Origin: Bacteroides intestinalis
GTDB lineage: Bacteria > Bacteroidota > Bacteroidia > Bacteroidales > Bacteroidaceae
NCBI RefSeq assembly: GCF_003464595.1
Contig: NZ_QRZF01000006.1
Location: 248,001 to 312,000, forward strand
Reading direction: 5' to 3'
Length of the DNA stretch: 64,000 nucleotides
The notes beneath the pieces are model-generated. The model was not told where the DNA came from. It was given only the letters and a program-made list of their open reading frames with translations, and did no database searches. The translations under genes and the position numbers were made by a program. Below are positions 42,794 through 51,318 of the stretch, piece after piece; the first letter of the stretch is position 1, and each line of letters opens with the position of its first letter.

Positions 42794-42871
42794 GAGTTTT
42801 GTATAACGTGCTTTAAAATGTGGCTAAAAGTACAAATAATCCGGGATATACGAAGTGAAAGAAATGATTAT

Positions 42872-42903
42872 TTTGTGTTTGTGGATAAATAACTGTATTT
42901 TTG
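42872..42903 (+). promoter_or_regulatory. nadE promoter
   Basis: TTTG (42872-42875) and TATTTTTG (42896-42903) are 20 bp apart, a perfect Bacteroides promoter. The -7 box ends 27 bp before the ATG at 42931 and supports that start. Confidence 0.85.
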
Positions 42904-42930
42904 CCGTCAAATTTTATAAATGACATCCTT

Positions 42931-44856
42931 ATGAATTACGGATATGTAAAGGTAGCGGCGGCTGTGCCCCGTGTAAAGGTGGCGGACTGTAAGTTCAATG
43001 CCGGAGAAATAGAAAAGGAGATAATCATAGCTGAAGGAAAAGGTGTGCAAATCATAGCCTTTCCGGAACTGTGTGTCACAGGATATACATGCGGCGATTT
43101 GTTTGCGCAGCAACTGTTGCTTGAAGAAGCAGAAATGGGGCTGATACATATTATAAGTAATACACGACAACTGGACATAATAGCTATACTGGGTATGCCG
43201 ATAGCGATGAATGGTGTATTGCTGAATGCAGCCGTCGTAATTCAGAAAGGAAAAGTGCTGGGTGTGGTACCTAAGACTTATCTTCCTAATTACAAGGAAT
43301 TTTACGAGAAACGCTGGTTTACATCTGCTGTTGATGTTAGTGAGACCAGTGTACGCCTTTGCGGGCAGCTGGTTCCCATGGGAGCCAATTTACTGTTTGA
43401 GATGGCAGATACGACATTCGGCATTGAAATCTGTGAAGATCTGTGGGCACCTATTCCGCCCAGTTCCTCACTTGCATTGCAAGGTGCGGAGATCCTGTTT
43501 AATCTTTCTGCTGATAATGAAGGAATTGGAAAGCATAATTATTTGCGCTCTCTGATTAGTCAGCAATCGGCGCGTTGTATTGCCGGTTATGTATTCTGTT
43601 CGTGTGGCTTCGGAGAATCTACTACTGACGTAGTGTTTGCCGGAAACGGTTTGATTTATGAGAATGGCAGTTTAATAGAACATAGTAAACGCTTCTCTTT
43701 TGAGGAGCAAGTTGTCATTGGTGAGATTGATGTGGAACATTTGCGTATAGAAAGGCGTGTAAACACAACATTTGTTGCCTGTCGGGCACATTGTGCACCG
43801 GAAGAAGCAGTACGTGTTTCTACGGAATATGTGAATAGTAAAGAACTGAACCTGACACGACGTTTTGATCCGCATCCGTTTGTACCGCAAGGAACTGCAT
43901 TGAATGAGCGTTGTGAAGAAATATTTTCGATACAGGTTTCCGGTCTGGCACAACGTCTGGTGCATACGCGCGCTAAAAGTGCGGTGGTTGGTATTTCCGG
44001 TGGATTGGATTCTACCTTGGCACTGCTGGTATGTGTAAAGACCTTTGATAAATTGGGATGGTCCCGCAAAGACATTATCGGTGTGACAATGCCGGGTTTT
44101 GGCACCACTGACCGTACGCATACGAATGCGGTGGATTTAATGAACTCTTTGGGGATTACCGTGCGTGAGGTTAGCATCAAAGAAGCTTGTATTCAGCATT
44201 TCAAAGATATAGATCACGACATCAATGTACACGATGTGGTCTATGAAAATGCACAGGCTCGCGAGCGCACACAGATATTAATGGATATTGCCAACCAGAC
44301 TTGGGGAATGGTGATAGGTACGGGTGATCTTTCAGAATTAGCGCTGGGATGGGCAACTTATAATGGCGACCATATGTCCATGTATGGTGTGAATGGAAGT
44401 GTTCCTAAGACATTGGTCAAACATTTGGTGAAGTGGGTGGCTGAGAATGATATGGATGCAGCTTCTCGTGCAACACTGCTGGATATTGTCGATACTCCGA
44501 TAAGTCCGGAACTTATTCCGGCAGATGAAAACGGGAATATCAAACAAATTACGGAAGACTTGGTTGGCCCGTATGAATTGCATGATTTCTTCTTGTACTA
44601 TTTCCTGCGTTGTGGCTTCCGTCCTTCCAAGATATTTTTCCTTGCAGCGCGTACGTTTAAGGATATGTATGATGAAGAGACCATTAAGAAGTGGTTGCAA
44701 GTATTCTTCCGCCGTTTCTTCAATCAGCAATTCAAACGCTCTTGTTTGCCGGACGGACCTAAGGTAGGTAGTATTTCTATCAGTCCACGTGGTGACTGGC
44801 GTATGCCGAGTGATGCTTCATCAGAAATGTGGTTGAGGGAAGTGGAGAGCTTGTAG
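42931..44856 (+). CDS. nadE: glutamine-dependent NAD+ synthetase
   Basis: Last step of NAD biosynthesis: deamido-NAD plus glutamine and ATP to NAD, 641 aa, cytosolic. The N-terminal nitrilase-type glutaminase has its triad Glu46 (AFPELCVTGYTCGD), Lys115 (PKTYLPN) and Cys168 (EICEDLW). The synthetase domain has the ATP pyrophosphatase P-loop SGGLDS (356-361) and later IGTGDLSELALGWATYNGDHMSMYGVNGSVPKT. I start at ATG 42931, supported by the promoter; an earlier TTG at 42901 would overlap the promoter. It converges on the porin operon, with a 22-bp repeat array in the gap. Confidence 0.97.
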   Translation: MNYGYVKVAAAVPRVKVADCKFNAGEIEKEIIIAEGKGVQIIAFPELCVTGYTCGDLFAQQLLLEEAEMGLIHIISNTRQLDIIAILGMPIAMNGVLLNAAVVIQKGKVLGVVPKTYLPNYKEFYEKRWFTSAVDVSETSVRLCGQLVPMGANLLFEMADTTFGIEICEDLWAPIPPSSSLALQGAEILFNLSADNEGIGKHNYLRSLISQQSARCIAGYVFCSCGFGESTTDVVFAGNGLIYENGSLIEHSKRFSFEEQVVIGEIDVEHLRIERRVNTTFVACRAHCAPEEAVRVSTEYVNSKELNLTRRFDPHPFVPQGTALNERCEEIFSIQVSGLAQRLVHTRAKSAVVGISGGLDSTLALLVCVKTFDKLGWSRKDIIGVTMPGFGTTDRTHTNAVDLMNSLGITVREVSIKEACIQHFKDIDHDINVHDVVYENAQARERTQILMDIANQTWGMVIGTGDLSELALGWATYNGDHMSMYGVNGSVPKTLVKHLVKWVAENDMDAASRATLLDIVDTPISPELIPADENGNIKQITEDLVGPYELHDFFLYYFLRCGFRPSKIFFLAARTFKDMYDEETIKKWLQVFFRRFFNQQFKRSCLPDGPKVGSISISPRGDWRMPSDASSEMWLREVESL

Positions 44857-44891
44857 CGATGATATAATTTGTTGATTATCAATAAATAGCA

Positions 44892-45046
44892 TTTACATGT
44901 AATTTACCCCATAATGTAAAAGCATTTACCGTAGGATGTAACGACCTTTACCGCCTATTGTAACGGCTTTTACCTTGGCATGTAACGGCCTTTACATCGG
45001 TATGTAACGATCTTTACCTCAGCCTGTAAATGGAGTTACCATGTGG
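44892..45046. repeat. 22-bp tandem repeat array, six exact-period units (site C)
   Basis: Six units of exactly 22 bp begin at 44903, 44925, 44947, 44969, 44991 and 45013, each TTTAC(C/A)-N5-(n)TGTAA(C/A)-rich. A half-unit TTTACATGTAA precedes at 44892-44902 and a partial unit follows at 45035-45046. The halves TTTAC and GTAA are inverted, so each unit or junction can pair. It lies in the convergent gap between nadE and the solute-binding-like gene. Confidence 0.88.
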
Positions 45047-45087
45047 AGTTTTGGTGAACTATAAAGAAGTATACGATAAAAGAGTTA

Positions 45088-45921
45088 TTATCTGTTGGAA
45101 GGCTGGTAATATTTATGGTAGATCGATTGAAATTCCTTGCTGTTGCAGAAGCTTTGCAGCCATGAATTAAGACTGTCTAATAAAACAGGCGACTGTTTGC
45201 TGACTCCCCAGGAATAGAATTGTGTGAAACTGATATCGGTATTGATATCTATTTGTGGAAAACTATCTGAAACGATACGGGCAATGCTTTCATCACATAC
45301 GGCATAGTCAATGTCACCATGGGCTACAAGAGCTATCAATTGCTCCGAACCGTATTTGTCTATTTCCTTAATATATATGGTATCTCCAATCTCGTTTCCC
45401 AGATTATGGATACGCAAGATGGATGGTGATCCTTTCACTACGTGCAAAGTTTTTCCAGCCAAGTCCAATTGATTTTTAACGAATATGGAGTCAGTGGGGG
45501 AAGTAGCTTTTCTTTGTACGAGAATTTGTTTGTTCAGCACAATCGGAGTCGTGAGTAATAAGGAATCTTTCAATTCACTGGTAGCCAGAATGCCGTAAGC
45601 AATGACATCAAACTCTCCATCTGCCAGTCCTTCGAGCCGTTTATCGAAACTCATTTCCGGAGTGATAGCAGCTTTCCAGCCATGATCACGTGCAAAAGCT
45701 TCTATTAATTCATAGTGAAAACCGGATAAGGTATCTCCATCTACGTAAAAGCTGATGGAATTATACTCCGTAGCAGCGCGGATAGTTTTCTCAGCAGCTA
45801 TTTCTGCATAATCACGAGGGTGTCCATGCTTCTTCTCTTTCTTTAAAAAGAAAGTAGTAATACAAGCAGCTATGATCCCCATTGCTACATATTTCAGAAT
45901 ATTAGCTTTCGATATTTTCAT
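45088..45921 (-). CDS. membrane-anchored solute-binding-like protein (SBP_3 fold)
   Basis: A 277-aa protein with one N-terminal membrane segment (about residues 9-27) and a periplasmic domain of the family 3 solute-binding fold. Landmarks are FYVDGDTLSGFHYELIEAFARDHGWKA, LADGEFDVIAYGILATSELKDS and DLAGKTLHVVKGSPSILR. There is no ABC permease nearby, and it lacks the lytic transglycosylase domain of MltF, which shares this fold. It may sense a ligand or regulate an envelope enzyme. It starts 12 bp after the putative porin stop, so the pair is probably one operon. Confidence 0.8.
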   Translation of the reverse strand: MKISKANILKYVAMGIIAACITTFFLKKEKKHGHPRDYAEIAAEKTIRAATEYNSISFYVDGDTLSGFHYELIEAFARDHGWKAAITPEMSFDKRLEGLADGEFDVIAYGILATSELKDSLLLTTPIVLNKQILVQRKATSPTDSIFVKNQLDLAGKTLHVVKGSPSILRIHNLGNEIGDTIYIKEIDKYGSEQLIALVAHGDIDYAVCDESIARIVSDSFPQIDINTDISFTQFYSWGVSKQSPVLLDSLNSWLQSFCNSKEFQSIYHKYYQPSNR

Positions 45922-45933
45922 AAGGAAAGAGTT

Positions 45934-48135
45934 TTAATCGTAGAAGTTCCACGAAACACCAATTCTGAGGAGACTCGGATTAATGGGGTAATGTGGTACA
46001 AGGAAAGAATTACGTGTACCCATACCCTGATTTACGTGAGAATACATAGCGAAGAGGCGTGTACGCTTCAGATGCAGGTTGGCATAGACATTCACTATCG
46101 GATAGCCGCCGATTTCTACCTGGTCATTTTCCGGTTGCAAATGGAACTGCTGAATGGATGGCGTGTAAGCCGGTGCATTGTATTTGGTAAAGTATCGCAC
46201 ATCAGCACCCAACTGCACGGTAAGTACCTTTTTAGCTAACTTGGTCAGGAGGTACAAATTAGAATATACTGAAAATTGTGGCAGAGGCAGAACCGTTTCA
46301 TTACTTGACTTCTGCCAGGTTACTTCATTATCTAAATGGAAAATACCTGCACGGAAATTTTGTTTCAGCGTGGCCGAAAGTATTTGTATGTTACCGCTAT
46401 TCTGTTCAGGTACGGCCTTTTGGTTGAGATAGGTGTAATTCTTCACATTTTCTACTCCGGCACGAAGATTGGTTCCCCAACGGTCAATGTTTAGTTCACC
46501 CTCTACGCGGGTACGGAATTCTTTCTCCATGTTGTCATTATCCCAAACGTGCAGGTTGGAGTGATAATGGCGCATATAGAAAGAGGGCAATGTGTTTTTT
46601 ACGAAACCTCGTACTATCAGGTTTACCGTATCTTTCCAAAGACGGAAATTCAAATCCATATTTCCATTTACGCGGAATTGTCCCATTGCTTTGTCCATAA
46701 TACCAACTTCGCCGTCTATAGAGTAGTGTAGAGTTTTACCTTGTCGTTTAGCCAATTCACCGCCCACATAAATTTCTTGTTCGGTGAAACGGTCTACTGT
46801 CATAGAGTCTGCATTCATCAGGTCGTAGCGACTGAATTTATGGGATATATAGCCGGTAAGTCCGGCTTTAGCATATCGATTGAAACCTTCCAGCAAGGCT
46901 ATGCCAAAGACATTCTTTACGCTAAATGCTGTGGTAGAGTCACGACTGACTCCTTGTTTGTTGTAGTAAGCATTTTCGTCTGGTGTCGATACAGATTGGT
47001 AACTGTGACGCGCCCGTTCTATCTTGAAGGTATGAATGAAACTTGTGACCGGAACAAATTCTTCGACAAAGTTAGTATCTTCCGGAAGAGCGTGGTTGTT
47101 ATTGAGGCTGTCCAAGCTGAGATTATCTCCCATTGCGAGATTATTAGCCGAGAGGCTGTCGGTAGCTAAACTGCCAGTAGCTAAGCTGTCGGCAGGTGCA
47201 ATACTGGAAGCAATAGGTGCAGTTGGTGCTGTAGGGGAAAAACGCTGTTGGACACTGCTATTCTGGGCTTCTTCTTTCAATACTCTTCGTTTGAAACCTA
47301 ATCGGTAGCGTTGTGTAAGGTAGATATAGAAATCTTTATTGCGGTTTGAGGTCTGTTCCATTTTCACAGGAATGGTGGTGGAACTATACTCTTTCTTACC
47401 TTCTGCCATTGTATCAGGCCGGGTGATGTAACCGTCATTCGCTATACCACCGTTTTCATTCATTTTCATGAAGAAGTTGTTATAAACTGCCTGTATCTGA
47501 TAGCGTTCACCGATGTAACTTCCGAATAAGCCGGCATTGAAATGTGAAGTGGACTGATTGGCATAATAACCACGTCCATATAGATAATCAAAATTAAAGC
47601 CGAATGCTAACCGTTTGTTTACATTGACAGAGAAATAAGACTTAAACCGTTCTTCACCATTGACCTTATTACCGGCTTTATAGTAAGTCAGATTGGTATA
47701 AGGTACATTACTATTAGTGAAAAATACCTGGTCGGGACGAACAAAGAAACTGGAGTATGGTGCCATGAAGAGGGTCGGTTCGTCGTCTTGGCGATTAAAG
47801 AAAATACGGGAGAGACGAGGTGAACCCAGATTACCCAGGAAGTTATATTCTCCAGTCATACCACCTACCAGATTCGTATTTTGGAAATTCAGAGCAAGCG
47901 TATCTGCAGGAACAATGGTCCGGTTTCCTAAAGTTTCGCTTAATTGCCACATATAAAGCTTAGGCGGAATGCTTTGAACATCAGTGCCGGTATCCAGACT
48001 GTCGGGCTGCGTTGACGGGTCGACCTGGTTTCCATAGCGGTCACGGTTGTCCAGCGTATTGAATGGCTGCTGTGCCTGTACTGCCAGCGATCCCAATACG
48101 AATAGAAGTATGTATGTTAGTAGAATTCGTCTCAT
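45934..48135 (-). CDS. putative porin, large outer membrane beta-barrel
   Basis: Outer-membrane barrel protein of about 733 aa, of the putative-porin family found in Bacteroidetes. A signal peptide ends at AVQAQQ and many aromatic-rich amphipathic strands end in NFYD. An unusual insert of about residues 305-355 is a near-repeat of Leu/Ala/Asp/Ser pentads (DSLATGSLATDSLSANN and similar) with no barrel pattern. I start at ATG 48135 (MRRILLTYI); an in-frame TTG at 48147 is less likely. Cargo is unknown. It precedes a solute-binding-like gene, which may share its function. Confidence 0.83.
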   Translation of the reverse strand: MRRILLTYILLFVLGSLAVQAQQPFNTLDNRDRYGNQVDPSTQPDSLDTGTDVQSIPPKLYMWQLSETLGNRTIVPADTLALNFQNTNLVGGMTGEYNFLGNLGSPRLSRIFFNRQDDEPTLFMAPYSSFFVRPDQVFFTNSNVPYTNLTYYKAGNKVNGEERFKSYFSVNVNKRLAFGFNFDYLYGRGYYANQSTSHFNAGLFGSYIGERYQIQAVYNNFFMKMNENGGIANDGYITRPDTMAEGKKEYSSTTIPVKMEQTSNRNKDFYIYLTQRYRLGFKRRVLKEEAQNSSVQQRFSPTAPTAPIASSIAPADSLATGSLATDSLSANNLAMGDNLSLDSLNNNHALPEDTNFVEEFVPVTSFIHTFKIERARHSYQSVSTPDENAYYNKQGVSRDSTTAFSVKNVFGIALLEGFNRYAKAGLTGYISHKFSRYDLMNADSMTVDRFTEQEIYVGGELAKRQGKTLHYSIDGEVGIMDKAMGQFRVNGNMDLNFRLWKDTVNLIVRGFVKNTLPSFYMRHYHSNLHVWDNDNMEKEFRTRVEGELNIDRWGTNLRAGVENVKNYTYLNQKAVPEQNSGNIQILSATLKQNFRAGIFHLDNEVTWQKSSNETVLPLPQFSVYSNLYLLTKLAKKVLTVQLGADVRYFTKYNAPAYTPSIQQFHLQPENDQVEIGGYPIVNVYANLHLKRTRLFAMYSHVNQGMGTRNSFLVPHYPINPSLLRIGVSWNFYD

Positions 48136-48267
48136 AATTAGGCGCAAAGATACAATAAAAAATTATTCGCTTGCGGAATTCAGCCTTTTTTGCCTATTTT
48201 TACAAACATACCGTCTTATAAGCGAATCTAATTGTAAGGAGTCTTATGCCTTTGATTGTATAAAATA

Positions 48268-48296
48268 AGCCCTTGCAAAAAATGATTGCAAGGGCT
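48268..48296 (-). terminator. rho-independent terminator of the oxidoreductase operon
   Basis: An 11-bp perfect stem (48268-48278 with 48286-48296, AGCCCTTGCAA) is followed on the minus strand by TTATTTTAT. A second partial arm copy lies at 48309-48315. Confidence 0.88.
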
Positions 48297-48322
48297 GACT
48301 TTTATTGTAAGGGCTAATGGAA

Positions 48323-48865
48323 TTATACCTCTTTAATCAATTCCATTCCTTTTTTAATCGCTTCTTCATTCATCGGTATCAAGTGATGATGACGTTCGGG
48401 CAAAGTCTTCTTCAAGCCTCTGAGTACACTATCCAGCGTAACCATCGGTTTCAGTTTCAGCAATCCACCCAGCACGATCATGTTGAATGCTTTGGCATTA
48501 TTCATTTCATTGGCTGCATCCATTGCGTCGATGCGATACACTTTGATATCCTTACGCGTCGGCGGGTTGATGATACCATATCCATCGTAAATCAGGATAC
48601 CGCCCGTCTTTACCTTACTTTCGAATTTCTCCAGTGAGGGCTGGTTCAGAATGATGGCAGCGTCATATTTGCTCAGAATAGGAGAGGAGATTTTCTCATC
48701 GCTTACAATCACCGTAACGTTGGCTGTACCACCACGTTGTTCCGGTCCATAAGCGGGCATCCAGCTCACTTCCTTATCTTCCATCAGTCCCGAGTATGCC
48801 AAAATCTTTCCCATAGACAATACGCCTTGTCCACCGAAGCCTGCTATAATGATTTCTTCTTTCAT
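48323..48865 (-). CDS. 2-oxoacid:ferredoxin oxidoreductase gamma subunit
   Basis: Gamma subunit of a 2-oxoacid (2-oxoglutarate or branched-chain 2-oxoacid) ferredoxin oxidoreductase, 180 aa. It has the GFGGQGVLSMGKILAYSGL phosphate-binding-like loop, SWMPAYGPEQRGGTANVTVIVSDEKI and NMIVLGGLLKL. The complex makes acyl-CoA and reduced ferredoxin from a 2-oxoacid, or the reverse, in the cytosol. It is last in the operon after the ferredoxin, alpha, small membrane and beta genes. The substrate cannot be settled from the gamma chain. A repeat element fills the 97-bp gap before it. Confidence 0.92.
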   Translation of the reverse strand: MKEEIIIAGFGGQGVLSMGKILAYSGLMEDKEVSWMPAYGPEQRGGTANVTVIVSDEKISSPILSKYDAAIILNQPSLEKFESKVKTGGILIYDGYGIINPPTRKDIKVYRIDAMDAANEMNNAKAFNMIVLGGLLKLKPMVTLDSVLRGLKKTLPERHHHLIPMNEEAIKKGMELIKEV

Positions 48866-48881
48866 TGTTCTTTTCTTTTAG

Positions 48882-48961
48882 TTGACGAGGTTGCAGTTGA
48901 CAAGTTGACGAGGAAGTATCTCCTCCTTGTTAACTTGTTCCCTCGTTTCCTTGTTAACTGA
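48882..48961. repeat. repeat element in the oxidoreductase operon, copy 1 (site G1)
   Basis: Alternating TTGAC(A/G)AG and CTTGTTAACTTG segments form a two-sided array with a period near 23-24 bp. A related shorter copy is at 49738-49796. Both lie between genes of the same operon. Confidence 0.55.
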
Positions 48962-48962
48962 T

Positions 48963-49724
48963 TTATCTGTCTTTCAAGTCACCCAGCGGATAGAACGGGA
49001 ACATGTGCTCTTCCATCCATTTGTTAGATTGCGCAGGTGTCTGTTTCCAACCGGAGTTACAAGTAGAAACGATTTCTACCAAATTGGAGCCTTTGCCTGC
49101 CATGGAGTTCTCGAATGCTTTGCGGATGGCTTTCTTTGCTTTGCGGATAGCACCCACTGTTTGTACACTCTGGCGGGTAACGTAAGCGGTTCCTTCCAGT
49201 TGTGCTGCAATATCTGCCATTTTCAGTGGATAACCATGCAAATGAACATCACGTCCGTAAGGGCTGGTAGAAGTCTTCATGCCGACCAGGGTAGTAGGAG
49301 CCATCTGTCCACCCGTCATACCATAAATGGCGTTGTTGATGAAGATGATAGTAATGTTCTCACCACGGTTCAGTGCATGGATTGTTTCTGCCGTACCGAT
49401 ACATGCCAAGTCACCATCTCCCTGGTAAGTGAATACCAGTCTGTCCGGCCACAGGCGTTTGATAGCAGTGGCAAGAGCGGGTGCACGTCCGTGTGCAGCT
49501 TCCTGCCAGTCAATATCCAGATAGTTATAGATGAACACGGCACATCCCACGGGGGAGATACCTACTGCTTTGTCTTCCATGCCCATTTCTTCGATTACTT
49601 CGGCTATCAGCTTGTGTACCACACCGTGGCTGCATCCCGGACAGTAGTGCATGGGATTATCGTTCATCAGAGTCGGTTTCTTGTAAACCAGATTCTCAGG
49701 CTTGATAATATCTTCTTTTATCAT
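48963..49724 (-). CDS. 2-oxoacid:ferredoxin oxidoreductase beta subunit (TPP)
   Basis: Thiamine-diphosphate-binding beta subunit, 253 aa. HYCPGCSHGVVHKLIAEVIEEMG carries the iron-sulphur/TPP-linked Cys region, and GRAPALATAIKRLWPDRLVFTYQGDGDLACIGTAE holds the GDGD TPP motif with a downstream NN pair in IFINNAIYGMTGGQMAPTT. It lies between the small membrane protein gene and the gamma gene, 70 and 97 bp apart, with repeat elements in both gaps. The match to 2-oxoglutarate/2-oxoisovalerate enzymes is clear; the exact substrate is not. Confidence 0.93.
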   Translation of the reverse strand: MIKEDIIKPENLVYKKPTLMNDNPMHYCPGCSHGVVHKLIAEVIEEMGMEDKAVGISPVGCAVFIYNYLDIDWQEAAHGRAPALATAIKRLWPDRLVFTYQGDGDLACIGTAETIHALNRGENITIIFINNAIYGMTGGQMAPTTLVGMKTSTSPYGRDVHLHGYPLKMADIAAQLEGTAYVTRQSVQTVGAIRKAKKAIRKAFENSMAGKGSNLVEIVSTCNSGWKQTPAQSNKWMEEHMFPFYPLGDLKDR

Positions 49725-49737
49725 AACTTTTGTTTTT

Positions 49738-49796
49738 TAAGTTGACAAGGCTTCAGTTTACGAGGCCCTTGTATCTTGTTAACTTGTTCCCTTGTC
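49738..49796. repeat. repeat element in the oxidoreductase operon, copy 2 (site G2)
   Basis: Related to the element at 48882-48961: GTTGACAAGG ... CTTGTTAACTTGTTCCC. It overlaps the stop codon of the 57-aa membrane protein gene. Confidence 0.5.
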
Positions 49797-49968
49797 ACCT
49801 GTTGGTGAACCGTATAAAAAACTCCATCAGCTTAACGAATATTGCTGCGCCACAAACGTAGATGAACAGTTTGAAGTCATCCTTTGCAACGAAATATACG
49901 ATGATAGCTGCCAAGGCAAGTATCATAAAGAGTATATTCAATACGCTTCTTATCTTATCAGGGTTCAT
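49795..49968 (-). CDS. 57-aa membrane protein coupled to the oxidoreductase alpha gene
   Basis: Small protein, MNPDKIRSVLNILFMILA..., ending FIRFTNR. Two hydrophobic stretches (about residues 9-27 and 33-46) suggest a two-pass inner-membrane protein with a short positive N-terminus. Its ATG (49966-49968) overlaps the TGA of the alpha subunit gene (ATGA), so translation is probably coupled. It lies between the alpha and beta genes of the oxidoreductase operon. I do not recognise the family. It might anchor the enzyme to the membrane or be a passenger; neither is proved. Confidence 0.78.
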   Translation of the reverse strand: MNPDKIRSVLNILFMILALAAIIVYFVAKDDFKLFIYVCGAAIFVKLMEFFIRFTNR

Positions 49969-51050
49969 TTCTCGATTAATTTTTCTTTCAGTGCACTTAC
50001 AATCTCTTCCGGATCGGGTACGATACCGCCGAGACGTCCGAAGTGTTCTACTTTTACTTTACCATTTACAGCGAGGCGTACATCTTCAACCATCTGTCCC
50101 GCATTCAATTCGGTAACCAGCATGCCTTTCACTTTTTCAGCATAGGCTGCAATGGCTTTTGTGGGGAAGGGCCAAAGGGTAATGGGGCGCAATATACCGA
50201 CTTTGATACCTTCTTCGCGTGCAAGTTCCATTGCTTTTTGTCCGATACGGGCCATAGAACCGAAGGCGATAATCAGGTAATCGGCATCTTCACAATTGAT
50301 TTCTTCGAAACGTACTTCGTTTTCTTCAATCAGTTTGTATTTAGCCTGGAAGCGGATGTTATTCTTTTCCATCTCTTCCGGTTTCAATTCCAGAGAAGTA
50401 ATAATATTGGGCTTACGTCCGTTTACTCTACCGGTAGTAGCCCACGGGCATTGCTCAATAACTTCTGCATCTGTACGGCGAGGTTTTTGCGGAGGCAATA
50501 CAACCTTTTCCATCATCTGACCGATAACACCGTCGGCAAGAATGATAGCCGGGTTGCGATATTTGAAGGCAAGATCAAAGGCCAATCCAACGAAATCAGC
50601 CATTTCCTGTACGGAAGCGGGAGCCAAAGTAATCAGACGGTAGTCACCGTGACCTCCACCCTTAACAGTCTGGAAGTAGTCTGCCTGACTGGGTTGGATG
50701 GTTCCCAATCCGGGGCCGCCGCGCATTACGTTTACAATCAAACAGGGTAATTCGGCACCTGCCAGGTAGGAGATACCTTCCTGTTTCAGGCTGACACCGG
50801 GGCTGGACGATGAGGTTAATACCATCTTTCCACTTCCGGCACCGCCGTACACCATATTAATAGCTGCCACTTCACTTTCTGCCTGCAGCACTACCATGCC
50901 GGTAGTTTCCCAGGGTTTCAGTTCGGCAAGAGTTTCCAATACTTCCGATTGCGGAGTAATAGGATAACCGAAGTATCCATCAGCACCGCAACGGATAGCG
51001 GCGTGGGCGATGGCTTCGTTTCCTTTCATTAATACAACTTCTTCTGCCAT
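49965..51050 (-). CDS. vorB: 2-oxoacid:ferredoxin oxidoreductase alpha subunit (VorB-like)
   Basis: Alpha subunit of the 2-oxoacid:ferredoxin oxidoreductase, 361 aa. The N-terminal pyrimidine-binding region reads GYPITPQSEVLETLAEL. VLQAESEVAAINMVYGGAGSGKMVLTSSSSPGVSLKQEGISYLAGAELP follows, and the C-terminal domain has FGSMARIGQKAMELAREEGIKVGILRPITLWPFP. It resembles subunits annotated as 3-methyl-2-oxobutanoate dehydrogenase VorB in Bacteroides; 2-oxoglutarate is an alternative substrate. The ferredoxin subunit gene is 19 bp upstream and the small membrane protein gene overlaps its stop. Confidence 0.92.
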   Translation of the reverse strand: MAEEVVLMKGNEAIAHAAIRCGADGYFGYPITPQSEVLETLAELKPWETTGMVVLQAESEVAAINMVYGGAGSGKMVLTSSSSPGVSLKQEGISYLAGAELPCLIVNVMRGGPGLGTIQPSQADYFQTVKGGGHGDYRLITLAPASVQEMADFVGLAFDLAFKYRNPAIILADGVIGQMMEKVVLPPQKPRRTDAEVIEQCPWATTGRVNGRKPNIITSLELKPEEMEKNNIRFQAKYKLIEENEVRFEEINCEDADYLIIAFGSMARIGQKAMELAREEGIKVGILRPITLWPFPTKAIAAYAEKVKGMLVTELNAGQMVEDVRLAVNGKVKVEHFGRLGGIVPDPEEIVSALKEKLIEK

Positions 51051-51069
51051 ATTCTACTGATTTACAGAT

Positions 51070-51297
51070 TTATTCAACTTTTACTTTAAAAACAGAGATA
51101 CATCCGTCCGGGCAAACCTGGGCGCACGACGCACAGCCGTTGCAGGTATCTTCCAATATTTGGTGGGCATAGTTATACCCTTTTACGTTCACCTCTTTGG
51201 TGAGGGCTATTACATGCAGAGGACAGGCTACCACGCATAGATTGCAGCCTTTACACCGTTCGGTGTCCACTACGATTGCTCCTTTAATCTTTGCCAT
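51070..51297 (-). CDS. 4Fe-4S ferredoxin subunit of the 2-oxoacid oxidoreductase
   Basis: Small ferredoxin-type subunit, 75 aa, with two classical 4Fe-4S motifs: CKGCNLCVVACP and CNGCASCAQVCP. It passes electrons from the TPP centre to free ferredoxin. It sits between a TPR protein gene (21 bp) and the alpha subunit gene (19 bp), completing a four-subunit KorDABC/VorDABC-type enzyme. Start ATG 51297 is the only sensible one. Confidence 0.93.
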   Translation of the reverse strand: MAKIKGAIVVDTERCKGCNLCVVACPLHVIALTKEVNVKGYNYAHQILEDTCNGCASCAQVCPDGCISVFKVKVE

Positions 51298-51318
51298 AAT
51301 TTACGTTACTTTTATATG

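Noticed and set aside
42901..42930. Upstream TTG start for nadE
   Set aside because: It overlaps the -7 box at 42896-42903, whereas ATG 42931 is well placed for translation.
44892..45046. CRISPR array reading of the 22-bp repeat series
   Set aside because: Units adjoin with no spacers and vary inside each unit; there are no cas genes in the window.
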